Position numbers and translations under genes: made by a program. Below, in pieces: positions 25,470-32,950 of a DNA stretch of 64,000 bases (the first letter of the stretch is position 1; each line of letters starts with the position of its first letter). Location: assembly GCF_024349785.1 (NCBI RefSeq), contig NZ_AP018818.1, forward strand, positions 248,001 to 312,000. Reading direction: 5' to 3'. Source of the stretch: Sphingomonas bisphenolicum. Lineage in GTDB: Bacteria > Pseudomonadota > Alphaproteobacteria > Sphingomonadales > Sphingomonadaceae. Under the pieces are notes generated by a model. The model was not told where the DNA came from. It did not search any database and was given only the letters and a program-made list of their open reading frames with translations.

Positions 25470-25930
25470 CAGATCGGCAGTTCGTTCGTCGATTTGATTT
25501 CCGACAGGGCCACCGTCGAATTGATTTCCTGCACGCCCGACAATTTGCTCAGGCGCTCAAAGAAGAAACGCTCATAGGCGTCGATGTCCTTCGCCACGAT
25601 CCGCAACATGAAGTCCATCGTGCCCATTAGCACATAGGCATCCAGCACCTCCGGAAAGCCCCGGATGGCTTCGCTGAACTCATCGAGATTGGCGCGACCA
25701 TGCGCATTGAGCTTCACCTGTGCGAAGACATGGGCATTCAGCCCGACCTTGCGTCGGTCGATCACCGCCACGCGCTTGCGGATAAGACCCTCCCGTTCCA
25801 GCCGGTCGATGCGACGCCAGCAAGGCGATGGCGTCAGTCCGACCTTCTCGGCGATTTGCGCCGTCGTCTGACTCGCGTCACGCTGCAATTCGCGGAGAAT
25901 CTTCCGCTCGAAATTATCGAGATCGATCAT
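25469..25930 (-). CDS. Lrp/AsnC-family transcriptional regulator
   Basis: 153 residues from the ATG at 25930 (MIDLDNFERKILRELQRDASQTTAQIAEKVGLTPSPCWRRIDRLEREG). A longer frame reaching 26095 would run into the divergent leucine dehydrogenase start and has no Lrp-like sequence. The N-terminal winged HTH (about 5-60) precedes the RAM ligand-binding domain (about 70-145, with VLDAYVLMGTMDFMLRIVAKDIDAYERFF). It is divergent from leucine dehydrogenase, the standard place for an amino-acid-responsive activator of that gene. An extended -10 lies only 9 nt before the ATG with no Shine-Dalgarno sequence, so the mRNA may be leaderless. Confidence 0.88.
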   Translation of the reverse strand: MIDLDNFERKILRELQRDASQTTAQIAEKVGLTPSPCWRRIDRLEREGLIRKRVAVIDRRKVGLNAHVFAQVKLNAHGRANLDEFSEAIRGFPEVLDAYVLMGTMDFMLRIVAKDIDAYERFFFERLSKLSGVQEINSTVALSEIKSTNELPI

Positions 25931-25939
25931 ATTATCCAC

Positions 25940-25948
25940 ATTATAGCA
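25940..25948 (-). promoter_or_regulatory. Extended -10 of the Lrp gene
   Basis: On the minus strand TGC-TATAAT (25948-25940) ends 9 nt before the Lrp ATG (25930). That would put the transcription start at or next to the start codon. Confidence 0.5.
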
Positions 25949-26056
25949 CAGTGTCGGATAAATCATCCCACCATCCTCGGATTGACCGGAAAATGAGGCA
26001 AGTTTCTTCTCGCGCGACGGTGGATAAGCCGGGCGGCAATCCCAGAGGAGAAAATC

Positions 26057-27109
26057 ATGGTCGTCCGCCCTGCCCGCCTGAACCCGCCGATGCAATCAGT
26101 GCGTCTGCTCGATCCCGAAAACGGCCTGGACGGGGTCATCGCCATCCATTCAACGGCCATCGGTCCGGGGGCGGGCGGGTGCCGTTTCTGGCACTATCCC
26201 GATCTGGAATCGGCCTTTGACGACGCCTGTCGCTTGGCCGAAGGCATGAGCTACAAGAATGCGCTGGCCGGCCTTCCCTTTGGCGGCGCCAAGGCGGTGT
26301 TGCGCCGCCCCGAAGGGGCGTTCGATCGTACCGCGCTGTTCCGTGCCTTCGGCCGCGCGGTCGAGGCACTGGATGGCCTGTACGTCACCGCCGAAGATGT
26401 CGGCACGACCGTCGCCGACATGCGCGACGTATCGTCCGCGACGCGTCATGTCGCCGGGCTGGATTCATCGGACGATCAGGCTGGTGGCGATCCTTCGCCC
26501 TGGACGGCGCTGGGGGTGTTCGAGGCGATGCGGGCCGCCGCCCGCCTGACATTGGGCGCCGAACTGTCGGACCTGACCGTGGCGGTCCAGGGAACCGGCA
26601 ATGTCGGGGCCAGCCTGTGCCGCCGCCTGGCCGATGCGGGCGCACGGCTGATCATCGCCGACATCGACCCGCGTCGTCGCAATGCATTGAGCGCCGTCCT
26701 CGACGCCCATATCGTCGATGTCGAAGACATCGCATCGGTCGAGGCGGACATTTTCGCGCCCTGCGCTCTGGGCGGCGCGCTGACGGTGCAAAGCGTGACG
26801 GCGATGCAGGCCAGGCTCGTCTGCGGCGCCGCGAACAACCAGCTCGCCTCGCCCGAAGTCGCCGACCTGCTGCTGGAACGCGGTATCGCCTATGCGCCCG
26901 ACTATGTCGTCAATGCCGGCGGCATCATCAGCGTGTCGGCCGAATATCTGGGCGAGGATCGCGCGAGCGTCGCTGCTCGCGTCGACCAGATCGGTCCCCG
27001 CGCCGGCGAGATACTGGATCTCGCCCGCCGCGAAGGCCATTCCCCCGCATGGGTGGCGGACGAGATGGCCGAACGGATCATCACCGCCGCCAGCCGTCAG
27101 GCTGCCTGA
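26057..27109 (+). CDS. Leucine dehydrogenase (Glu/Leu/Phe/Val dehydrogenase family)
   Basis: 350 residues, the usual length for leucine/phenylalanine dehydrogenases. Catalytic lysines lie in GMSYKNALAGLPFGGAKAV (K67 and K79), the family Asp/Glu segment is TAEDVGTT, and the NAD-binding glycine loop is VAVQGTGNVGASL at about residue 176. The YVVNAGGIISVSAEY segment is conserved. GAGGAG stands 6 nt before the ATG. The enzyme reversibly deaminates branched-chain L-amino acids to 2-oxo acids with NAD+. It stands divergent from the Lrp regulator, which probably activates it when amino acids are plentiful. In context it would drain leucine, valine and isoleucine freed by the peptidases; the acyl-CoA dehydrogenase/thiolase/SDR cluster at 41-44 kb could continue the branched-chain route (inference). 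Confidence 0.88.
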   Translation: MVVRPARLNPPMQSVRLLDPENGLDGVIAIHSTAIGPGAGGCRFWHYPDLESAFDDACRLAEGMSYKNALAGLPFGGAKAVLRRPEGAFDRTALFRAFGRAVEALDGLYVTAEDVGTTVADMRDVSSATRHVAGLDSSDDQAGGDPSPWTALGVFEAMRAAARLTLGAELSDLTVAVQGTGNVGASLCRRLADAGARLIIADIDPRRRNALSAVLDAHIVDVEDIASVEADIFAPCALGGALTVQSVTAMQARLVCGAANNQLASPEVADLLLERGIAYAPDYVVNAGGIISVSAEYLGEDRASVAARVDQIGPRAGEILDLARREGHSPAWVADEMAERIITAASRQAA

Positions 27110-27116
27110 ACCGACC

Positions 27117-29579
27117 TCACCATCTAAGCGCCGCGCGGGCCAGGATCAGGCTGTTGCCTGCGCGGCGATACGGGATACTGTGCGGCGGCAACGGGATCGT
27201 TTTCGCGCCTTCGGGCCACTGGTCCCGGACTTCGATCAACTGGATGTCCATCTGGCCCGGTCCGGCCGCATCCATGCTGACATGCACCGGATCAGCTCCG
27301 CTGGCGTGGAAGGTCATAGACGACCAATCACCAGCCTTGATCGGCCCTGACACCGGCTGATCCATCAGCCGCAGGTTCCGCAATTCCACCGAAGGCTTGA
27401 AGAACAGGCGCATGAACCGCCCGCCATTGCGATTGGCCGCGACGAGGTTGATGCGATGCCCATTACCGGCGGACGTCGCAGTCAGTCGCAGCACCGGCCG
27501 GGCGTAGGCGGCGGGCTTTGCCGGCGCGATCCAATGATCGTCCTTGGCGATTGGCGCGATCGACCCCAGCCGAGGCACGCCGCCATCCTGCGACAGCGTG
27601 CGCCGGACCCAGCCGGCGCGATCCAGCCTGGCGCTCACCCAATTGGCGCGCGCGCTGTCGATGTCGGCGATGTAGAAGGCTTCGACCATGTCCGGATTGT
27701 CCGCCGTCGGCGTTCGCGCATCAATGGCCGCGGCAACGAAAAGGCCCAAGCCGGCGACCGAGCCGATCGAGGCGACGCGCAGGAGATTGCGCGACGACCA
27801 GAGCAGTGGCGCCAGCGCAAGCAGTGTCAGCAGGATGAAGGGCGTTACGATGGCCGGGAGCGACACCCCGATCATCAGGAAGAAGTCATAGCCCGCACGA
27901 GCCATCAACCCCGCGATCAGGATGGCCGACGCCGTCATCGCCAACAGTCCCAGCGGCTGAAGGGAGCTAATGGGCGCGAACAGGAGCATCGCCAGCGGCA
28001 ATGCGAACAACAGCAGCGGCCATAGGAGAATATGAGCGCCATTGGGCAACATGATCTGGAACGCGAGCGCCAGCAGCCCGACCAACGTCATGGCTCCCGC
28101 AAACCAGCCGTTCAACGATACAGGTCGTCGCATATTGGCGAAAACCAGGAGAGCCGCGCCGCCGCCTACAATCAGCGGAATCGCGCTGAAGCTGCCGAGA
28201 AAGCCTGTCGCCAGACCCGCTATCCCCAGCCCCAGGGCCGCGACCTTGGGCCTTGCCGTCATGGCGACGCCGAGCAACAGCAGACCGAAGCTGATGCCCA
28301 GCAGGGCCGTGGCCGCCAGCAGCGCGCCAAACTGGCCGATCAGCGCATAGGGGGTCGACAGGTCGCGCACGATCAGGTTGGCCAGGCGCAGCGCGAGCAT
28401 CAGCATCGTCGCGATGCCCAGCAGCAGAGCCAGCAGACCGCCCGCGCCAGCCAGCATATCGCGCCAGTCGATGGTGCGCCGGGCCAAAGCGACACCCGTC
28501 ATGGCGAAAGTCGCGCCGACCGTCGCAATCGCCAGCACCCACCCCAGCCATGACGGGTAGGCGATCAGGAACAGGCCGAACAGGTCGGAAAAGATGCTGT
28601 CATCCTGCGCCCGGTCGAGGCTGTCCGCCTGAGCGAACAGGCGGACAGCCGGCAACACCTGATCCCCCATATGCTGAATGCTGCCGGCATTCAGCCGGTC
28701 GGGCGTGGACAGCGCCGTGTGATAGGCCATCTGATGCCCGACAAAGGCGAAATTCAGGCCAGCAAGCCCCTTGTCGAGCGCCGCCGTGAGGTCGGTGTCG
28801 TTGGGCATATGTTTGTAGATCGTGACGAGCAGCGAGTCGGCCGCAGGCGACGGGACGGCCTGTCGATAGACATCGATCAGGCGACTGTTTCCGGCGCTGG
28901 TCTGGAACATCAGCGCCCTGCCACTGTCGCCCCGCGCTTCCAGATTGATGACCAGCCCGATGCGTCGGCGCAGAGGATCGCTTGCGAAAAAGGCGGTCGA
29001 TCCCAGCAGGCCGGCTTCTTCGCCATCGGTGAAGAGGAAGATCACCGATCGCCGTAACGCACCCGCCGCTTTGAGCGCGCGCGCCACTTCCAGCGCAACC
29101 GCCACGCCCGACGTATCGTCCCCCGCCCCCGGCGACAGCGCCGCGGTGTCATAATGCGCCATCAGCAGCACGGCAGGCAATGTGGGATCGATTCCCCGAT
29201 ATTCCGCCACGATATTCTGCATCCGGCCGGCCGGGGCGACGTCGTTGAAATAGCGTCGCGCCGAAATGGCGGTTTGCGTGCGGAGCAGCGGATTTAGGCC
29301 AAGCGCCTGGGTCTGGTTCATCAGGTAACGCCTGGTGTCGTCTATCTCCGGCGATCCGGTCGGATGCGGGCGGGTGGCGATGGCGCGGACATGTTGCATG
29401 GCGCGATCGGCGGAAAAGTCGGTCGTCGGCGCGGTGGCGGATTTAGGCGCGGGCAAGCGGTTGGCCATGATCCCAAGCGCGACCCCGCAGGCAATGACGA
29501 GCAGGGCGAGCGCCCAACGCGACAGCGAGTTGGACAGTTGATCGACGGCTTCGTCAGCGGAAATTTTCTCCATGGACAT
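27117..29579 (-). CDS. M28 family membrane metallopeptidase (ERMP1-like)
   Basis: 820 residues. One membrane helix near the N-terminus (WALALLVIACGVALGIMA, about 22-40) is followed by an M28 peptidase domain (about 60-310). Zinc ligands can be placed: His and Asp in LLMAHYDTAALSPGAGDD, the Glu pair in TDGEEAG, and a late His in MAYHTALSTPDRL. About eight further membrane helices (roughly 345-620) and a C-terminal beta-rich domain (about 640-820) follow. This is the layout of the ER metallopeptidase-1/Fxna group, found in several bacterial lineages. Likely an aminopeptidase facing the periplasm. It converges on leucine dehydrogenase with 7 bp between the genes. No good ribosome site precedes either ATG (29579 or 29573). 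The AT-rich gap upstream contains ATTGTC (29582-29587) and GGAA-N5-TTCC (29613-29625). Confidence 0.85.
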   Translation of the reverse strand: MSMEKISADEAVDQLSNSLSRWALALLVIACGVALGIMANRLPAPKSATAPTTDFSADRAMQHVRAIATRPHPTGSPEIDDTRRYLMNQTQALGLNPLLRTQTAISARRYFNDVAPAGRMQNIVAEYRGIDPTLPAVLLMAHYDTAALSPGAGDDTSGVAVALEVARALKAAGALRRSVIFLFTDGEEAGLLGSTAFFASDPLRRRIGLVINLEARGDSGRALMFQTSAGNSRLIDVYRQAVPSPAADSLLVTIYKHMPNDTDLTAALDKGLAGLNFAFVGHQMAYHTALSTPDRLNAGSIQHMGDQVLPAVRLFAQADSLDRAQDDSIFSDLFGLFLIAYPSWLGWVLAIATVGATFAMTGVALARRTIDWRDMLAGAGGLLALLLGIATMLMLALRLANLIVRDLSTPYALIGQFGALLAATALLGISFGLLLLGVAMTARPKVAALGLGIAGLATGFLGSFSAIPLIVGGGAALLVFANMRRPVSLNGWFAGAMTLVGLLALAFQIMLPNGAHILLWPLLLFALPLAMLLFAPISSLQPLGLLAMTASAILIAGLMARAGYDFFLMIGVSLPAIVTPFILLTLLALAPLLWSSRNLLRVASIGSVAGLGLFVAAAIDARTPTADNPDMVEAFYIADIDSARANWVSARLDRAGWVRRTLSQDGGVPRLGSIAPIAKDDHWIAPAKPAAYARPVLRLTATSAGNGHRINLVAANRNGGRFMRLFFKPSVELRNLRLMDQPVSGPIKAGDWSSMTFHASGADPVHVSMDAAGPGQMDIQLIEVRDQWPEGAKTIPLPPHSIPYRRAGNSLILARAALRW

Positions 29580-29728
29580 TTATTGTCTTATTTATAGAAA
29601 ATAATCAAATTAGGAAAATGATTCCGTCCGTTTTCCTGCCTCAAAGCAAAAGGGCTTGCGGGGGATGGGGCATATGAACGCACGCGAGCGGAGGCATTTG
29701 CAGAAAAGATCAGGGAAGCCCCGCCCCG

Positions 29729-31291
29729 TCATGCCAGCATGGCTCTCAGCGCCTTTTTGTCGATCTTGCCGACGCTGGTGCGCGGCAGCGCTTCGACCAG
29801 CACAAGCCTCTCCGGAATGGCGTAGCGGCTGATGCGACCCGATGCGACATGCTGCTGGAGCTGCACGCATAGCAGATCCATATCGGGCGGCGGTGCCCCC
29901 CGGGCCGCGACGATGAAGGCGACGGGCCGCTCGCCCCATTTTGCGTCCGGCATGGCGATGACGCCCGCCTCCGCCACCCCAGGCAGCGCAACCAGCAAAT
30001 CTTCAAGATCCACCGAGGACACCCATTCCCCTCCAGACTTGATGACGTCCTTCAGCCGATCGACAATGCGCAGCGCGCCATCGCCATCCAACGCCGCGAC
30101 GTCACCCGTATGCATCCATCCGTCTGCCCACAATGTGTCGGAATCCGGCTGCGTGGCATAGCCCTGCGTCAACCATGGCGCGCGCAGCAGCAGTTCGCCA
30201 CCCTTGTCCATGTCGATCCGGGCCTGGACCAGGATAGCGGGGAAGCCGGCACGGCAACATTTTGCCACGTCCGGTTGTAGTCCCCGCGCCAGCGCCACCA
30301 CCGGACCGGTTTCGGACATGCCATAACCGGCCAATATCGTGATGCCAGCCATTTCGGCCTCCTGCGCCAAAGCAGCCGGCAGTGCCGATCCGCCGATGAC
30401 GAAGGTCCAGGGCGCCAGACTGTCTCCGCCGGCTGCATTGGCGTCCAGCAGCATACGCAGGATGGTCGGCACGCAATGGGAAAAATCCACGCCCTCCCGA
30501 CGCTTGAGCGCCAGCAAGGTCGCGGGATCATAGCGACCGGGATAGACTTGTTTGACACCCAGCATCGTCGCGACATAGGGCATTCCCCATGCGTGGACGT
30601 GAAACATCGGCGTCATCGGCATGTAGACATTCGTCCGCCGCATTCCCTGCCCGTCGGGCTGGTTCGCCAGCGTCGCCGCCAGCGCGATCGTGTGCAGGAC
30701 CAACTGCCGGTGGCTGAAGAAGACCTGTTTGGGATCGCCCGTCGTCCCGGTGGTGTGAAAGGTGGTGGCGATCGCATTCTCGTCGAAATCGCCGAAGATG
30801 AAATCGGGGCTGGCGGCGGCGATCAGCGCTTCATAATCATTGTCTTCGTCCGCCCCGTCCATGACGATCAGGCCCCCAATCTGCGGCAGCGCCAGCAATA
30901 GTTGGGCGCAGAGGGGCGCGAAATCGGCATGATGGAGGAGGAAGGATGCGCCCGACTGGCGCAGCGTGAAGTCGATCTGGGCGGGCGACAACCGGACATT
31001 CACCGTTTGGAGGATCGCGCCCATCATCGGAATGGCGAAATAGCATTCGAGATAGCGGTGGCTGTCCCAGTCCATCACCGCCACCGTATCGCCGGCCCGC
31101 ACGCCGCGCGCCGTCAGCAAGGCCGCCAGCCGCGTTACGCGATCAACGAACGCACGATAGCCGAAGCGCAGCTCGCCACTGACGATTTCCGCATCCGTCT
31201 GGTTCGCGACATTGGCGAGCAGATGGCGGATCAGCAGCGGATAGGCATAGGCGTTCGCGCCAGGCGTCGACAGAATTCTGGGCGTGTTCAC
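29729..31291 (-). CDS. AMP-dependent acyl-CoA synthetase/ligase
   Basis: 520 residues from a GTG at 31291 (GGAGG 7 nt upstream); the longer frame starting at 31345 adds 18 unlikely residues. ANL-superfamily motifs are in order: HTTGTTGDPKQV (A3, about residue 175), GYGMSETGP (A5), DGWMHTGDVAALDGDGALRIVDRLKDVIKSGGEW (A7-A8), and the acyl-adenylate Lys in SVGKIDKKAL near the end. It activates a carboxylic acid to its CoA thioester with ATP; medium or long-chain fatty acids or aryl acids are usual substrates. It lies alone between the M28 peptidase and the maltodextrin locus. It might activate fatty acids released from N-acyl amino acids by the deacylases nearby, but that link is only positional. 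Confidence 0.88.
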   Translation of the reverse strand: MNTPRILSTPGANAYAYPLLIRHLLANVANQTDAEIVSGELRFGYRAFVDRVTRLAALLTARGVRAGDTVAVMDWDSHRYLECYFAIPMMGAILQTVNVRLSPAQIDFTLRQSGASFLLHHADFAPLCAQLLLALPQIGGLIVMDGADEDNDYEALIAAASPDFIFGDFDENAIATTFHTTGTTGDPKQVFFSHRQLVLHTIALAATLANQPDGQGMRRTNVYMPMTPMFHVHAWGMPYVATMLGVKQVYPGRYDPATLLALKRREGVDFSHCVPTILRMLLDANAAGGDSLAPWTFVIGGSALPAALAQEAEMAGITILAGYGMSETGPVVALARGLQPDVAKCCRAGFPAILVQARIDMDKGGELLLRAPWLTQGYATQPDSDTLWADGWMHTGDVAALDGDGALRIVDRLKDVIKSGGEWVSSVDLEDLLVALPGVAEAGVIAMPDAKWGERPVAFIVAARGAPPPDMDLLCVQLQQHVASGRISRYAIPERLVLVEALPRTSVGKIDKKALRAMLA

Positions 31292-31640
31292 CCGATCGCC
31301 TCCGGCATGCCGGGGACAGGACGACAAAGTGGAGCGACGACGCACATCCTCGACCGCGACATCATGATGGGAGGTTAAGGCTTTGGTCGGGTGAAGAGCG
31401 CCGCCCCAACGCGACGCCGGCCACGCGGCTGCACATGACGGGCCATGCAGATAAAGGGATCATATGCCACCTTTTCAGCTGGGCCTATGGCTGCTGCCAT
31501 CGCCCTTCCTTCTCCAGGCGCCGAGTGTCTTCGCTTCCCGAACGCAATTCAAGTATTTTTCAAAAAAAGAAATATTTTTTCACTATAGATCATGCCGATG
31601 ATGTTTTCCTATCCCGAACTTTTGCAGTGGGCGTAATCCG
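31292..31640. other. Gap between the acyl-CoA ligase and LacI genes
   Basis: 349 bp with no convincing gene. Around 31551-31590 it is strikingly AT-rich, with two direct repeats TATTTTTCA (31554-31562) and TATTTTTTCA (31573-31582) followed by CTATAGAT. It must contain the ligase promoter and the end of the LacI transcript; no clean terminator hairpin is visible. Confidence 0.5.
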
Positions 31641-32675
31641 CTATGCACCCGCGCTTCGGCGCACCACCAGCCGCGCGGGCAACATGCTGGCCGGCCGATC
31701 CTTTCCTTCTATCTGCGCGACCAGCGTGTCGATCAGCAATTGCCCGGCCCCCTTCATGTCCTGCATGATGGTGGTGAGCGGCGGGGTGGTCAGGCTGGCG
31801 GCGGGGATATCGTCGAAGCCGACGATGGCGACGTCGTCCGGAACCGACAGGCCCGCCTCGGCCAATGCGCGCATCGCGCCGATTGCGATCAGGTCGCTCG
31901 CGGCGAAGATCGCGTCGAAAGGCCTGGCCCGCGCGATCAGCGTCCGGGCGGCGGCGTGCCCGGCATCCTCTGCGGTCAGCGCATCGACCTGCAGCGCCGG
32001 GTCGGGCGCAATGCCTGATGTCGCCATCGCGTCGCACAGCCCCCGGTAGCGGTCGGCAAATTCGGGATAATGTTCGTCCGCCTGTCCCAGAAAGGCGATG
32101 CGCCGCCGACCGATCCCCAGCAGATGCTCACCCGCCAGTCGCCCGGCGCCGATATTGTCCGACCCCACGGTCGGGCCGATCGTCGCCTCTCCGACCGATC
32201 CCCAGCGGACAAAATGCGTGCCGTGATCGACCAGTTCGGTCAATCGCCGGGCATAGAGCGTATAGTCGCCATAGCCGAGCAGGATCAGGCCGTCGGCGCG
32301 ATGGCTGTCCTGATAGCGGACATGCCAGTCATCCTCCATCTTCTGGAACGAGATGAGCAGATCCAGTCCGCGCGCGCCGCATTGCCGCGTGATCGATCCC
32401 AGCATGGCAAGGAAGAAGGGGTTGATGTTCGATTCGTCGGGGGTGGGATCTTCGAAGAACAGCAGTGCGATCGTGTTCGACCGCTGCGACCGGAGCGACG
32501 AGGCGTTCTTGTCCACCGAATAATTGAGTTCGCGGGCGATCGCCTCGATCCGCTGACGCGTGGCGAGGCTGACCGATCGCGATCCGCGCAGCGCGCGGCT
32601 GACCGTGGGCTGCGACACGCCGGCCAGATAGGCGATGTCGAAGCTGGTCGGCTTGCTGCTGGGCTGGCGCCCCAT
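31641..32675 (-). CDS. LacI-family regulator of the maltodextrin locus
   Basis: 344 residues from the ATG at 32675 (GGAGAAGGAT upstream). N-terminal HTH (about 11-32: SFDIAYLAGVSQPTVSRALRG), hinge helix (RQRIEAIARELNYSVDKNASSLRS), then a periplasmic-binding-like effector domain (NTIALLFFEDPTPDESN...FAASDLIAIGAMRALAEAGLSVPDDVAIVGFDDIPAA). It is divergent from the TBDT, GH13, GH13, GH97 cluster, the arrangement seen for the maltose/maltodextrin repressors of sphingomonads and Caulobacter. It probably represses that operon until a maltosaccharide is bound. A near-palindrome suited to it lies at 32800-32813. Effector identity is inferred from neighbours. Confidence 0.87.
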   Translation of the reverse strand: MGRQPSSKPTSFDIAYLAGVSQPTVSRALRGSRSVSLATRQRIEAIARELNYSVDKNASSLRSQRSNTIALLFFEDPTPDESNINPFFLAMLGSITRQCGARGLDLLISFQKMEDDWHVRYQDSHRADGLILLGYGDYTLYARRLTELVDHGTHFVRWGSVGEATIGPTVGSDNIGAGRLAGEHLLGIGRRRIAFLGQADEHYPEFADRYRGLCDAMATSGIAPDPALQVDALTAEDAGHAAARTLIARARPFDAIFAASDLIAIGAMRALAEAGLSVPDDVAIVGFDDIPAASLTTPPLTTIMQDMKGAGQLLIDTLVAQIEGKDRPASMLPARLVVRRSAGA

Positions 32676-32799
32676 ATCCTTCTCCCGGCGCGGTCGATAC
32701 GCCACAGCCATGGTAGGGCGAGCTGCAAAGCAAGGCAATCGCGGCCCTGGCGACCATGGCCCAGTGGCATCACGGCCACAGTCGGGCGGCGCGCATATT

Positions 32800-32813
32800 A
32801 TGCGTATACGTAT
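32800..32813. promoter_or_regulatory. Candidate LacI-type operator in the maltodextrin divergent region
   Basis: ATGCGTATACGTAT is palindromic at 12 of 14 positions around GTATAC. It lies in the 275-bp gap between the LacI gene (32675) and the TBDT start (32951). Confidence 0.45.
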
Positions 32814-32950
32814 GCCTTATGGCCGGGCCGCGCGAACGGGGCGTATGACCGGCCTACCCGCAGGAACGTGGCGCTGCACAGCCACGCCTGCGGCCAGGGT
32901 TCCAACATCGGCCAATAGTCTGTCCGATGTTCATGGGGGAGAGGATAATA

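Noticed and set aside
31551..31590. AT-rich direct-repeat stretch as a replication origin or attachment site
   Set aside because: Only two short repeats, with no initiator gene, integrase or DnaA-box cluster nearby.
31435..32049. Plus-strand frame starting in the gap after the acyl-CoA ligase
   Set aside because: Runs antisense into the LacI gene; the portion in the gap alone has no coding character.
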